Shown here: positions 26,852-35,626 of the stretch, one piece after another
Layout of the letters: the number at the start of each line of letters is the position of its first letter
Position numbering within the stretch: position 1 is the stretch's first letter
DNA from: Hyphomicrobiales bacterium
Lineage (GTDB): Bacteria > Pseudomonadota > Alphaproteobacteria > Rhizobiales > Rhizobiaceae
Reading direction: 5' to 3'
Assembly: GCA_900466875.1 (NCBI GenBank)
Contig: UBNQ01000020.1
Span: forward strand, 186,001-250,000
Length of the DNA stretch: 64,000 bases
The notes under the pieces: generated by a model
What the model was told of the DNA's origin: nothing
Database searches by the model: none
The model's input: the letters and a program-made list of their open reading frames with translations, nothing else
Translations under genes and position numbers: made by a program

Positions 26852-27139
26852 ATGACAGCACCCCCGTCCTTCATCGACTTCGTAGAGGAGGTCGTCGACA
26901 GCCTGCGCGAGATCACGCCTCGGTCTAGCGTCGAGCTTGGCGTCCTGCATGGATTTTGCCTTGATGCAGCCCAGGAGAGACGAAAGAAATTCGTTGATTT
27001 CCTGACGAGCCCCGGCGGGCTAACCGCACTGTCTGCTGCCCTTGGGCAGATGCCCGACAAGGTGCTCCAGACCGATATAGAGGGAAAGACCTGGAAGTTC
27101 GTCCGTGAGCGTTCAACGGGCGATTCTGGAGAAGGTTAG
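26852..27139 (+). CDS. Hypothetical protein, 95 residues
   Basis: The product is soluble, with an amphipathic N-terminal helix (FIDFVEEVVDSLREI) and a LTALSAALGQMPDKVL helix. No domain is recognised. TTGAGG precedes the ATG. A one-mismatch EcfG pattern (GGAAC at 26780, 16 bases, CATT) lies upstream. It converges on, and overlaps by four bases, the next small gene on the opposite strand. Protein-like composition favours a real gene over chance. Confidence 0.45.
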   Translation: MTAPPSFIDFVEEVVDSLREITPRSSVELGVLHGFCLDAAQERRKKFVDFLTSPGGLTALSAALGQMPDKVLQTDIEGKTWKFVRERSTGDSGEG

Positions 27140-27330
27140 CGAAACCATTTCTCAGCGGCAGCGATCAACTCATGCTCGTCACGGGTGCCGTCCTGAAAGA
27201 GGCGTATCAGCAGCATCGCCAACTCTTCGGGATGCGTGTCGTGCTCCGGGATCACCTGAGCGAAGACTCTTTCGAGCAGAGACAGATCGTCCGGGCGAAG
27301 ATGAACGTCGGAGGGGATACGACCACGCAT
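27136..27330 (-). CDS. Hypothetical small protein, 64 residues
   Basis: The product reads as a compact helical protein (DDLSLLERVFAQV, then EELAMLLIRLFQDG and DEHELIAAAEKWF). Small proteins of this look, without known function, occur in many rhizobial genomes; this is from memory. No ribosome site is clear before the ATG at 27330. It converges with the 95-residue hypothetical gene. Confidence 0.45.
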   Translation of the reverse strand: MRGRIPSDVHLRPDDLSLLERVFAQVIPEHDTHPEELAMLLIRLFQDGTRDEHELIAAAEKWFR

Positions 27331-27641
27331 GAGGGAACGCTACGGTCCGTTGTTAATTTAAGCAAGCCGGTGGCCTCCCAATGACCGGCCATCGGCGTGG
27401 ATTGCTATCTGCATGTAAGTCACCGTCTCACCGTCGGTCGATGTATTCGAGAACTGTTTCGCCGAGTGCGCGAAAACGTGGCTGGTCGGTTCCAGATCAG
27501 CCGAGTTGCAAAACGAGGCAGGCCCTGAGGCCACTACGATAAGAATTCGCACGATATCTTTGAGGCTGAAACGACATTGAGAAGCGGAACTTATGGTCGC
27601 CCTCCCCGGTTAATCAGCCTCAAGAAACCGAGGAAAGACTG
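27331..27641. other. Intergenic region before an alpha/beta hydrolase
   Basis: These 311 bases hold no convincing gene. A 64-codon minus-strand frame (27358-27552) matches nothing recognised. A near-EcfG pattern (GGAAC 27586-27590, 17 bases, GGTT 27608-27611) is 30 bases before the hydrolase start and could drive it. Confidence 0.35.
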
Positions 27642-28460
27642 ATGGCATTTATTGAGGCAAAGGACGGCACTCAGCTCCACGTCAAAGACATGGGAAAAGG
27701 TCACCCCGTGGTGCTCATCCATGGCTGGCCTTTGACGGGCGACATGTTCGAATATCAAACGATCGCACTTCTTGAGGCCGGCTACAGGGTGATCACCTAC
27801 GACCGCCGCGGCTTCGGCCAGTCCGGCCATCCTGCCGATGGTTACAATTACGATGTCTTCGCAGATGACCTCGCCTCAGTGATCGATGGTCTAGAACTGC
27901 AGAAAGTCCATCTGGTCGGCTTTTCCATGGGCGGTGGTGAGATTGCCCGCTACCTCTCACGCCATGGCGCCGCCAAGGTGGCGAAAGCCGCGTTGGTCGC
28001 GTCTGTTGCACCGTACCTGTTGAAAGACGATTCCAATCCTGATGGCGTTGATGGCAACGTTTTCGAAGACATGAAGAAACAGGTCCGCGAAGATCGATTT
28101 GCGTTTCTGCAGAGCTTTGCCAAAACATTCTACGGCGTCGGCCTCGTCAGCAAGCCCGTCAGCCAAGGGGTGCTTGATTGGTCATTCGTCCTTGGTGTGA
28201 TGGCCAGCCCGAAGGCGACAATTGACTGCATCGACGCGTTCGGCCGGACGGATTTCAGGGGCGATCTGAAAGCCTTCACGATCCCCACCCTGGTCATCCA
28301 CGGCACATCGGACAAGACCGTTCCCATTGAGCCGTCCGGGCGAGCTGCTGCGAAGGGCATCGCAACCGCCTCACTGATTGAATATGACGGCGAGCCGCAC
28401 GGACTGTTCGCGACCGCGCCAGAGCGTCTGAATCGTGACTTGATCGAGTTCTTGGCCTGA
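27642..28460 (+). CDS. Alpha/beta hydrolase, non-heme chloroperoxidase-like
   Basis: The 272-residue protein has the oxyanion-hole HGWPLTG, the nucleophile elbow GFSMGGG (Ser near residue 94), an acid in HGTSDKTVP and the His in GEPHGLF. It lacks a signal peptide and is cytoplasmic. It belongs to the cofactor-free bromo/chloroperoxidase group of hydrolases, which act as esterases and perhydrolases in vitro; the in vivo substrate is not known. GGAAAG precedes the ATG. A weak EcfG-like pattern lies just upstream. Confidence 0.85.
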   Translation: MAFIEAKDGTQLHVKDMGKGHPVVLIHGWPLTGDMFEYQTIALLEAGYRVITYDRRGFGQSGHPADGYNYDVFADDLASVIDGLELQKVHLVGFSMGGGEIARYLSRHGAAKVAKAALVASVAPYLLKDDSNPDGVDGNVFEDMKKQVREDRFAFLQSFAKTFYGVGLVSKPVSQGVLDWSFVLGVMASPKATIDCIDAFGRTDFRGDLKAFTIPTLVIHGTSDKTVPIEPSGRAAAKGIATASLIEYDGEPHGLFATAPERLNRDLIEFLA

Positions 28461-28561
28461 ACCAAACTCGGGATTCCAGCCAGACCGATTAAGGCTTGGC
28501 TGGATCAAATTTCGCCGACTTCACGCCCATTCTGGCCAACTTCGCGATGCGTCCGCCGCCC

Positions 28562-28696
28562 TTACCCTTGCGAGATCAGGTCGCTGACGCGCCTCGCGAA
28601 CGCGTCCATCTGGAACGGCTTTGTCATGACATGCATGCCAGTTTCGAGGTGACCATGGTTCAGCACGGCATTCTCTGCGTACCCGCGGAGTGAAGC
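28562..28696 (-). pseudogene. Stranded C-terminal fragment of a receiver domain
   Basis: On the minus strand a frame of about 42 codons reads GYAENAVLNHGHLETGMHVM and then TKPFQMDAFARRV, which is the last third of a CheY-like receiver of the kind that ends hybrid kinases (the TKPF Lys included). It ends in TAA at 28562-28564. Upstream the frame meets a stop within a few codons, and no start or first two thirds of the domain exists. It is a gene remnant, probably of a deleted hybrid kinase. Confidence 0.7.
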
Positions 28697-28808
28697 TCAA
28701 TTCCACTTGAACGAGCCCCGTCGACCCGAGCTCACGTACAACACACTTACATGAGACAATCGATTTTCGGCTGGGCCGACCGCGCAAAAACTTTTCCCCG
28801 TTTTGCAG

Positions 28809-28833
28809 GGAACTCTTAGTGTCATTGCGCGTT
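28809..28833 (+). promoter_or_regulatory. Sigma EcfG-type promoter with a long leader
   Basis: GGAAC (28809-28813), 16 bases, CGTT (28830-28833) matches the consensus perfectly. The first gene downstream starts at 29120, so the leader would be about 280 bases, or the promoter serves an unannotated small RNA. Confidence 0.65.
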
Positions 28834-29119
28834 ACGGCGCTGATTTGAGGAACAGTCAGGTCGAATGGTACCGTGAATGTTAAACGTGAGCCCGAATTAC
28901 GGGGAAATTTTATTTAATCCAGCTCGGGTTTGATTTGACGCCTACGTCTCATTTTCTAAAAGTCCTCTCCTTGCGAGCGGCGATCGAAACTGTTTTTCAC
29001 CACATCCGAGGTAAATCCATGTTAGTTGACCGCCAACCTAGGGTGGCATCATTGCATATCCACGATGCAACGGTTAGGCGTTCGGTACTCCAATCATTTG
29101 CACTCCATTCGAGATATTC

Positions 29120-32100
29120 ATGACGACGTCCACTGCACCGACGCCAACCCAACGAACCATAGGCCTCGACCCGGCGGTCGCCTTCAGTCTTATCGGAGCT
29201 TTAGCGTTTTTCGTCATCAGCGCGGCGGTCGCCTGGTACAATGTCCAGACACTGCGTTCCAACAACGAGCGTGTCGTCCACAGCCATGAGGTGATCGTCG
29301 CTCTCGCCGACCTACTGTCCAATATTCAGGATGCGGAAACAGGCCAGCGTGGTTTTCTACTGACGAATAGCGATCGCTATCTCGAACCGTACAATACGGC
29401 AATCAACACGATCCCGAGACGACTCGACGCAATCGCCGGCATGATCAGCGACAATGCATCTCAGCAGCAACGGCTCGCCAATCTCAAATCTCGTGTCGAG
29501 GGGAAACTGTCCGAGCTCCGTGAGACGATCGAGCTGCGTCGAAGCCAAGGTGCCGAAGCGGCACTTGCCGTCGTCAATTCCGATCGCGGCAAGGTCGAGA
29601 TGGATGCTGTTCGGTCGCAGCTGACTGCGATGCGGCAGGAAGAGACGAGGCTGCGCATGCAGCGCCTTGCGGAAATGGACAGCGCCTACACGACCGCATT
29701 CGCCAGCAGCATCCTTGCCGGTCTATTGGGTATCCTGCTAACCGTCGCGATCGGGGTGCTGATGCGTCAGGCGACTCTTTCGAGGCGGCGCCAGGATTGG
29801 CTTCAGTCGGGGGAAGTGGGATTGAACGTCGCGGTCACCGGTGATCGACGCACAGAAGAGCTCGGCGACAGCATCCTGCAATTCCTCGCTCGTTACACCG
29901 GCGCCGTCGCCGGAGCGATTTTCGTCAAGGACGAGGACGACTTTCTGCGCGCCGCGACCTACGGTGTCCCGGAAGGTGCTAACGTGCCGGAACGCTTCAA
30001 GTCTAAAGAAGGTCTGCTTGGGCAAGCGGTGACCGGGGCAAAACCGATCCTGATCGAGGGCGTGCCAGATGGGTATCTTGCCTTTGGCTCGGCGCTTGGA
30101 CGCGACAAGCCGCGGCATTTGATGATCTCACCCGGAAGTGTCGACGGCGCGGTGAATTCCGTCATCGAACTCGGTTTCTTGCTTCCCGTCGATAGCTCGG
30201 TTCTGAGCCTCCTCGATCAGGCGTCAGCCTCGATTGCCACCGCCGTTCGATCGGCGAAATACCGCAGCGACCTCCAGAATTTTCTCCGTGAAACCCAACG
30301 GCAGGCAGAAGAGCTTCAAGTTCAGGGCGAAGAATTGCGCGTTTCCAACGAGGAGCTCGAAGAGCAAGGCCGGGCACTCAAGGAATCGCAGGCACGTCTC
30401 GAGCAGCAGCAGGTCGAGCTGGAACAGACGAACTCCCAGCTGGAAGAGCAGGCCCAGCAGCTCGAAGGCCAGCGCGACGATCTCGAGAGGGTCAACGCGT
30501 CGGTCCAGCTCAAGGCCCGCGAACTCGAACAGGCAAGCCAGTATAAGTCGGACTTCCTTGCCAACATGTCCCATGAGTTGCGCACACCGCTCAACTCGTC
30601 CCTTATCCTGGCCAAGCTTCTTGCGGATAACCCGGAAGAAAATCTCACGCCCGAGCAGGTCAAATACGCACAGACGATCCAGTCTTCCGGCAATGACCTT
30701 CTCAATCTGATCAACGACATTCTCGATCTGTCGAAGATCGAGGCAGGCCATGTCGATATCCGACCGGAGCCGGTTTCTCTCGACCGGCTGGCTAGTGGTC
30801 TCAGGCAGCTCTTCGCTCCCGTCTCGAAGTCGAGAGGCCTTGGCTTTGAGATCGATATCGCGCCCGAGGCGCCAGCCATCATCGAGACAGATCCACAACG
30901 TCTCGAACAGGTGCTCAAAAATCTTCTTTCAAATGCATTCAAGTTCACCGAGAAGGGCAAGGTTACTCTCACGCTTCGCAGCGCCGCCGACGGTCAGCTC
31001 GCGCTGGCGGTGACCGATACCGGCATTGGCATCCCAGAGGATCAGCAGCGCAGCATCTTCGAGGCCTTTCATCAGGCCGATGGTACGATCAGCCGCCGCT
31101 TCGGAGGAACGGGCCTCGGACTTTCAATCTCCAGGGAGCTGATACGCCTCCTTGGCGGCGCAATTCATCTGACCAGCCGGCACAATCACGGAAGCACATT
31201 CACCGTGGTCATCCCGGTCTCGTACGATCCGTCGCGCGTCATTTCCCGAGACATTCGTACCGCAGACCCGGTGGCGGTCCCGCGGCCCCTTGTCGAAGAG
31301 GTGCGGGCACCCCAACCCGAACGCCACCGGATTGTCGAGGACGATCGCACAGTTCCGAACGACGGCAAGCGAACCTTACTGGTCATCGAGGACGACGACA
31401 CTTTTTCTGCGATCCTTCGCGACCTGGCACGCGAAATGGGTTTTCGAGCGCTCGTTGCAGGAACGGCCCACGACGCACTGGAGCTTGCCAAACAGCATAT
31501 GCCGAGCGCCATCGTTCTCGATATCGGACTACCTGACCAGTCCGGGCTGTCAGTGCTCGACCGCCTGAAAACCGATGTCCGGACCCGCCATATCCCTATA
31601 CACATCGTCTCGGCCGACGACTACGCGGAGACTGCGCTTTCATTGGGCGCTGTGGGTTACATGATGAAGCCGGTGCAGCGTGAACAGATCGTCGAAGTTC
31701 TTCACAAGCTGGAGGCAACGCTCTCGCAGGGTGTCCGTCGCGTCCTCATCGTCGAGGACAACGAGGTCCAGCGGGAAGCTGTCATGAAACTCCTGACCTC
31801 CCATGACGTCGAAACGGTCAGTGCCGGCACGGCTGCTGAATGCCTGATGCTACTCAAAGAGCAGACGTTCGACTGTATGGTCCTCGACCTCACCCTTCCC
31901 GACGCGTCCGGCTACTCGCTTCTGGAGACCATCAGCGCCGACGACAGCCATTCCTTCCCGCCGGTGATCATATACACGGGCCGGGTTCTGTCGGCGGACG
32001 AGGAGCAGCGTCTGCGGCGCTATTCGAAGTCCATCATCATCAAAGGCGCCAAGTCGCCTGAGCGGCTGCTCGACGAAGTGTCGCTGTTCCTGCATCAGGT

Positions 32101-32554
32101 GGTCTCAGACCTGCCGGATGAGCAACAGAAGATGATCCGCAAGGCGCGCAACCGGGATGCATTGCTGGAAGATCGCCGGATCCTGATTGTCGAGGACGAC
32201 GTCCGCAACGTCTATGCGCTGACGAACATCCTCGAACCCCGCGGAGCCGTCATCGAGATTGCCCGTAATGGCCAAGAGGCGCTAGACAAGCTCGGCCAAA
32301 GCCAAGGCGATCCGAGCAAAGCGATCGACCTCGTCCTGATGGACGTGATGATGCCCGTGATGGACGGATTGACCGCAACACGCACCATCCGGAAAAACGC
32401 CGACTGGAAGAAACTGCCGATCATCACGCTGACGGCCAAGGCCATGCCGGACGACCAGCAGCGCTGCATCGAAGCCGGCGCCAACGACTATATGGCCAAA
32501 CCCCTCGACGTCGAAAAACTACTGTCGCTCGTGCGTGTCTGGATGCCCCGGTGA
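29120..32554 (+). CDS. CHASE3-GAF hybrid histidine kinase with three receivers
   Basis: The 1144-residue membrane kinase has TM1 (about 19-40), a periplasmic CHASE3 domain (about 45-185, with AETGQRGFLLTN), TM2 (about 195-215), a GAF-like domain (about 240-385), a long Glu/Gln coiled coil (about 385-475), HisKA with H485 in NMSHELRTPLN, an ATPase domain (DTGIGIP, GTGLGLS) and three receivers (VIEDDDTF, VLIVEDNEVQ and ILIVEDDVRNVYAL). It starts a tightly overlapping operon with CheR, CheB and a second hybrid protein. Its last receiver keeps the RNVYALTNILE signature of this kinase type. A perfect EcfG promoter lies 290 bases upstream. Confidence 0.9.
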   Translation: MTTSTAPTPTQRTIGLDPAVAFSLIGALAFFVISAAVAWYNVQTLRSNNERVVHSHEVIVALADLLSNIQDAETGQRGFLLTNSDRYLEPYNTAINTIPRRLDAIAGMISDNASQQQRLANLKSRVEGKLSELRETIELRRSQGAEAALAVVNSDRGKVEMDAVRSQLTAMRQEETRLRMQRLAEMDSAYTTAFASSILAGLLGILLTVAIGVLMRQATLSRRRQDWLQSGEVGLNVAVTGDRRTEELGDSILQFLARYTGAVAGAIFVKDEDDFLRAATYGVPEGANVPERFKSKEGLLGQAVTGAKPILIEGVPDGYLAFGSALGRDKPRHLMISPGSVDGAVNSVIELGFLLPVDSSVLSLLDQASASIATAVRSAKYRSDLQNFLRETQRQAEELQVQGEELRVSNEELEEQGRALKESQARLEQQQVELEQTNSQLEEQAQQLEGQRDDLERVNASVQLKARELEQASQYKSDFLANMSHELRTPLNSSLILAKLLADNPEENLTPEQVKYAQTIQSSGNDLLNLINDILDLSKIEAGHVDIRPEPVSLDRLASGLRQLFAPVSKSRGLGFEIDIAPEAPAIIETDPQRLEQVLKNLLSNAFKFTEKGKVTLTLRSAADGQLALAVTDTGIGIPEDQQRSIFEAFHQADGTISRRFGGTGLGLSISRELIRLLGGAIHLTSRHNHGSTFTVVIPVSYDPSRVISRDIRTADPVAVPRPLVEEVRAPQPERHRIVEDDRTVPNDGKRTLLVIEDDDTFSAILRDLAREMGFRALVAGTAHDALELAKQHMPSAIVLDIGLPDQSGLSVLDRLKTDVRTRHIPIHIVSADDYAETALSLGAVGYMMKPVQREQIVEVLHKLEATLSQGVRRVLIVEDNEVQREAVMKLLTSHDVETVSAGTAAECLMLLKEQTFDCMVLDLTLPDASGYSLLETISADDSHSFPPVIIYTGRVLSADEEQRLRRYSKSIIIKGAKSPERLLDEVSLFLHQVVSDLPDEQQKMIRKARNRDALLEDRRILIVEDDVRNVYALTNILEPRGAVIEIARNGQEALDKLGQSQGDPSKAIDLVLMDVMMPVMDGLTATRTIRKNADWKKLPIITLTAKAMPDDQQRCIEAGANDYMAKPLDVEKLLSLVRVWMPR

Positions 32555-33384
32555 TCGAAACATTCGAGAAAGTCGAGGACATCGAGATCCGGCTGCTGCT
32601 AGAAGCACTCTATGTCCGTTACCACTACGATTTCCGCAACTATGCCATGGGCTCGATCAAACGACGCTTGCGGCAGGCCTGTGAGCAGATGGGATTTGCC
32701 ACGATCTCCGCGCTGCAGGAGAAGGTTCTGCACGACGAGACCATGCTACCGAGGCTGCTAGGCTATCTCACGGTCCAGGTGAGCGAGATGTTTCGCGATC
32801 CGAGCTATTTCCGCGCAATCCGCGAAAAAGTCGTTCCGCACTTGAAGACCTACTCGTCGCTAAAGATCTGGATTGCCGGCTGCAGTTGCGGCGAGGAGGT
32901 CTATTCACTGGCGATCCTGTTTCGCGAGGAAGGGCTGGAAGATCGAACGATCTTCTATGCGACCGACATCAACCAGCAAGCGTTGCAGGCTGCCGAAGCG
33001 GGCGTCTACGACCTCGACCGGATCCGGTTGTTTACGGAAAATCATCGGAAATCGGGCGGCAAATCGTCCCTTTCCGATTACTACAACGCCGGCTACGGCC
33101 GGGTCTCTTTCGACCGGTCACTGCGCGAGCGGGTTGTTTTTTCCGACCACAGCCTGGTGACGGACGCCGTATTCGGCGAGATGCATCTGATCTCCTGCCG
33201 CAACGTGATGATCTATTTCGACCGGCCCCTGCAGGACCGCGCCGTCGGACTGTTCAAGGACTCCCTGGCGCGAAAAGGGTTTCTAGGGATCGGCGCAAAG
33301 GAAAGCCTCCGCTTTTCCGAGCATGCGGAAGGATTTAAGGAATTTGTCCGCGAGGACAAGATTTATCAGAGGGTCGGCATATGA
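32551..33384 (+). CDS. cheR: CheR-type protein-glutamate methyltransferase
   Basis: The 277-residue protein has the CheR N-terminal helical domain and a SAM-binding methyltransferase domain with IAGCSCGEEVYSLAI, FYATDINQQAL and the SCRNVMIYF motif. CheR methylates glutamates of chemoreceptors, but no receptor gene is present here. The GTG start overlaps the kinase stop by four bases and the gene's end overlaps CheB by four, showing coupled translation. It may modify the upstream kinase, or a distant receptor. Confidence 0.9.
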   Translation: MIETFEKVEDIEIRLLLEALYVRYHYDFRNYAMGSIKRRLRQACEQMGFATISALQEKVLHDETMLPRLLGYLTVQVSEMFRDPSYFRAIREKVVPHLKTYSSLKIWIAGCSCGEEVYSLAILFREEGLEDRTIFYATDINQQALQAAEAGVYDLDRIRLFTENHRKSGGKSSLSDYYNAGYGRVSFDRSLRERVVFSDHSLVTDAVFGEMHLISCRNVMIYFDRPLQDRAVGLFKDSLARKGFLGIGAKESLRFSEHAEGFKEFVREDKIYQRVGI

Positions 33385-33950
33385 CCCCATCCAGACCAGA
33401 GGCAATCGTGATCGGGGCCTCGGCGGGCGCATTAGAGGCGCTGTCCGTTATACTGCCATCGTTACCGGCTGATTTTCGCGCGCCGATCATAGTCGTCGTG
33501 CATATCCCGCCGGACAAAAAGAGCGTGCTTGCAGAACTGTTCCGGGCCAGATGCCGGATCCAGGTGATCGAGGTAGAAGACAAGGAACCGCTCAAGCCCG
33601 CGACGGCCTATTTCGCGCCGCCGGATTATCATCTTCTTGTGGAGGATACCGGGACGCTCGGGCTGACTTATGAAGAACCGGTTCTGTTTTCCAGGCCTTC
33701 CATCGACGTCCTATTCGAAAGCGCCGCCGACGTCTACGGTTCGGAAGTAGCGGCCATACTTCTCACTGGCGCCAACGAGGACGGCGCAAGAGGCCTGGCC
33801 GCCGTCGCGAAAGCGGGTGGGCGAGTTATCGTGCAGGATCCAGAGACGGCCTTCGCTGCGGCTATGCCCGAAGCGGGCTTGAAATTTTGCCCCAATGCCG
33901 AGGTCCTGTCACTGGACGGCATTTCTGAATATTTGCGGAGGTTCGATTGA
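33381..33950 (+). CDS. cheB: CheB-type methylesterase domain protein without receiver
   Basis: The 189-residue protein is only the methylesterase domain, with the catalytic Ser in IGASAGALEAL, His in VVVHIPPDKKS and Asp in TGANEDGARGL. The receiver domain that normally gates CheB is missing, so control must come from another protein, probably the receivers of the neighbouring hybrid kinases. ATG overlaps the CheR stop. The hybrid kinase gene starts one base after its stop. Confidence 0.9.
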   Translation: MTPSRPEAIVIGASAGALEALSVILPSLPADFRAPIIVVVHIPPDKKSVLAELFRARCRIQVIEVEDKEPLKPATAYFAPPDYHLLVEDTGTLGLTYEEPVLFSRPSIDVLFESAADVYGSEVAAILLTGANEDGARGLAAVAKAGGRVIVQDPETAFAAAMPEAGLKFCPNAEVLSLDGISEYLRRFD

Positions 33951-33951
33951 A

Positions 33952-35499
33952 ATGAGCCAGGTATCGTTTCTTTTAGTCGACGATCTTGAAGAGAATCTCA
34001 TTTCTCTCGAAGCCCTCCTCCGACGCGAGGGCCTGACCCTTTTGAAGGCAAGATCGGGTGATCAGGCACTGGAGCTTCTTCTGGAAAACGACGTCGCTCT
34101 GGCGTTGATTGACGTTCAGATGCCTGGCCTGAACGGTTTCGAACTCGCCGAGCTAATGCGTGGCAACGAGCGCACGCGACGTGTGCCGATCATTTTCGTG
34201 ACCGCCGGAAACACCACTGATAGTCGTTGGCGGTTTCAGGGTTACGAGGCAGGAGCAGTTGATTTCATACAGAAGCCTATCGAGCCGGATGTCTTGCGCA
34301 GCAAGGCTGAGGTATTCTTCGAGCTTTACCGCCAGCGCCAACAGATTGCCGCACAACGCGATGAACTCCAGATCCATGCGGAGGCACTGAAGGAATCAGA
34401 TCGTCGCAAAAACGAATTTCTCGCAACACTCGCCCACGAGCTGCGCACGCCATTGGCCCCCCTGCGCAATGGCCTTGATCTCCTCCAACGCAACCCGAAT
34501 GGGGACAAAGCTGGCGACATACGCGGCATGATGGACAGGCAACTTGTCCACCTAGTGCGGCTGATCGACGAGCTGCTCGATGTCTCGCGCGTCAGTCAGG
34601 GTAAGATCGAGCTGAGGAAGGAGGCGGTCAGGATTGTTGATATCGTCAGATCAGCGACGGAGGCAAGCCGCCCACTGATAGACGGCGAAGGCCATCTGCT
34701 GACGATTGAGATGCCGGAAGATCCGTTGTGGGTCGACGGAGACGAGGTTCGGTTGTCACAAGCGGTTTCGAACCTCCTTAATAACGCCGCAAAGTATACG
34801 CCTGCGGGCGGGCAGATCACGCTCGGCGTGCGTGCGGACGGTCAGCGCATCATCATATCGGTCACCGACACGGGGATTGGTATAGCTGACAATATGCAAT
34901 CAAAGGTCTTCCAGCTCTTCACCCAGATCGACGACCACCTGCAACGTTCTCAGGGCGGTCTCGGTATCGGTCTCGCCCTTGTACGACAACTTGTCGAATT
35001 GCATGGCGGTTCTGTTGACGCTTACAGCGCTGGGCCTGGGACCGGCAGTCGGTTCACGATCAGGCTTCCCATCAGGCCAGCCCCGGTACAGACACAGGAA
35101 GCGGAGCAACCAAGGCAGGCCCCCTCTTCGTTTCGACCACTCCGGGTTCTGGTGGTCGATGACAACCCCATCATCGCTGATACCCTCGGGATGATGCTCG
35201 AGGATATCGGTCATGAATTTGAGGCTGTCCATGATGGACGAAAAGCCCTGGACGCCGCCAAGCACTACCATCCTGACGTAATTCTCCTCGATATTGGCCT
35301 GCCGGGCATGAATGGCTATGAGGTTTGCAAGGCCTTTCGGAGCGAAGCGGAGTTCCAAGAAACACCAATCATTGCCCAGACTGGCTGGGGTCAAGACCGC
35401 GACAAGGAACTGGCCGCAGAGGCAGGCTTCAGTTTCCATCTGACGAAGCCGGTTCCGCTCGAACAACTGCAAAAAGTATTCGCAACTTTTTCGCTCTAA
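33952..35499 (+). CDS. Receiver-kinase-receiver hybrid protein
   Basis: The 515-residue cytosolic protein has an N-terminal receiver (SFLLVDDLEENL, Asp in ALIDVQMPG), a short coiled linker, HisKA with H162 in LAHELRTPLAPL, an ATPase domain (DTGIGIA, GGLGIGLALV) and a C-terminal receiver (VLVVDDNPIIAD, ILLDIGLPG). The ATG at 33952 is taken because it begins the receiver fold right after the cheB stop; the longer frame overlaps cheB. With both ends able to hold phosphate it fits as a relay between the CHASE3 kinase and other partners. It closes the operon; no clear terminator follows. Confidence 0.9.
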   Translation: MSQVSFLLVDDLEENLISLEALLRREGLTLLKARSGDQALELLLENDVALALIDVQMPGLNGFELAELMRGNERTRRVPIIFVTAGNTTDSRWRFQGYEAGAVDFIQKPIEPDVLRSKAEVFFELYRQRQQIAAQRDELQIHAEALKESDRRKNEFLATLAHELRTPLAPLRNGLDLLQRNPNGDKAGDIRGMMDRQLVHLVRLIDELLDVSRVSQGKIELRKEAVRIVDIVRSATEASRPLIDGEGHLLTIEMPEDPLWVDGDEVRLSQAVSNLLNNAAKYTPAGGQITLGVRADGQRIIISVTDTGIGIADNMQSKVFQLFTQIDDHLQRSQGGLGIGLALVRQLVELHGGSVDAYSAGPGTGSRFTIRLPIRPAPVQTQEAEQPRQAPSSFRPLRVLVVDDNPIIADTLGMMLEDIGHEFEAVHDGRKALDAAKHYHPDVILLDIGLPGMNGYEVCKAFRSEAEFQETPIIAQTGWGQDRDKELAAEAGFSFHLTKPVPLEQLQKVFATFSL

Positions 35500-35529
35500 T
35501 TAGCGGTAAGCAGCGATTGACGGGTTCTC

Positions 35530-35558
35530 AGCTCTTGATGTGATTTGAACTGACTCCC
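35530..35558 (-). repeat. tRNA T-arm-like motif, copy 2 of 4
   Basis: The plus strand reads AGCTCTTGATGTGATTTGAA and continues to CTCCC. In reverse it carries GTTCAAATC, a canonical T-loop sequence, but no matching stem or cloverleaf. It follows the signalling operon. An 8-bp inverted repeat (GGGTTCTC 35522-35529, GAGAACCC 35608-35615) brackets it. Confidence 0.4.
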
Positions 35559-35626
35559 GGCTGCTTGAGTACTCAAAGCATTGAAACCGATATGCAATCC
35601 TCGATCCGAGAACCCATAGCCGGCTT

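Larger units (their letters stand above)
28461..29119. other. Long gap with a receiver remnant and an EcfG promoter
   Basis: The 659 bases hold the receiver fragment (28562-28696), a perfect EcfG promoter (28809-28833) and then about 280 bases of leader before the hybrid-kinase operon. No convincing small gene was found in the leader. Confidence 0.5.
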
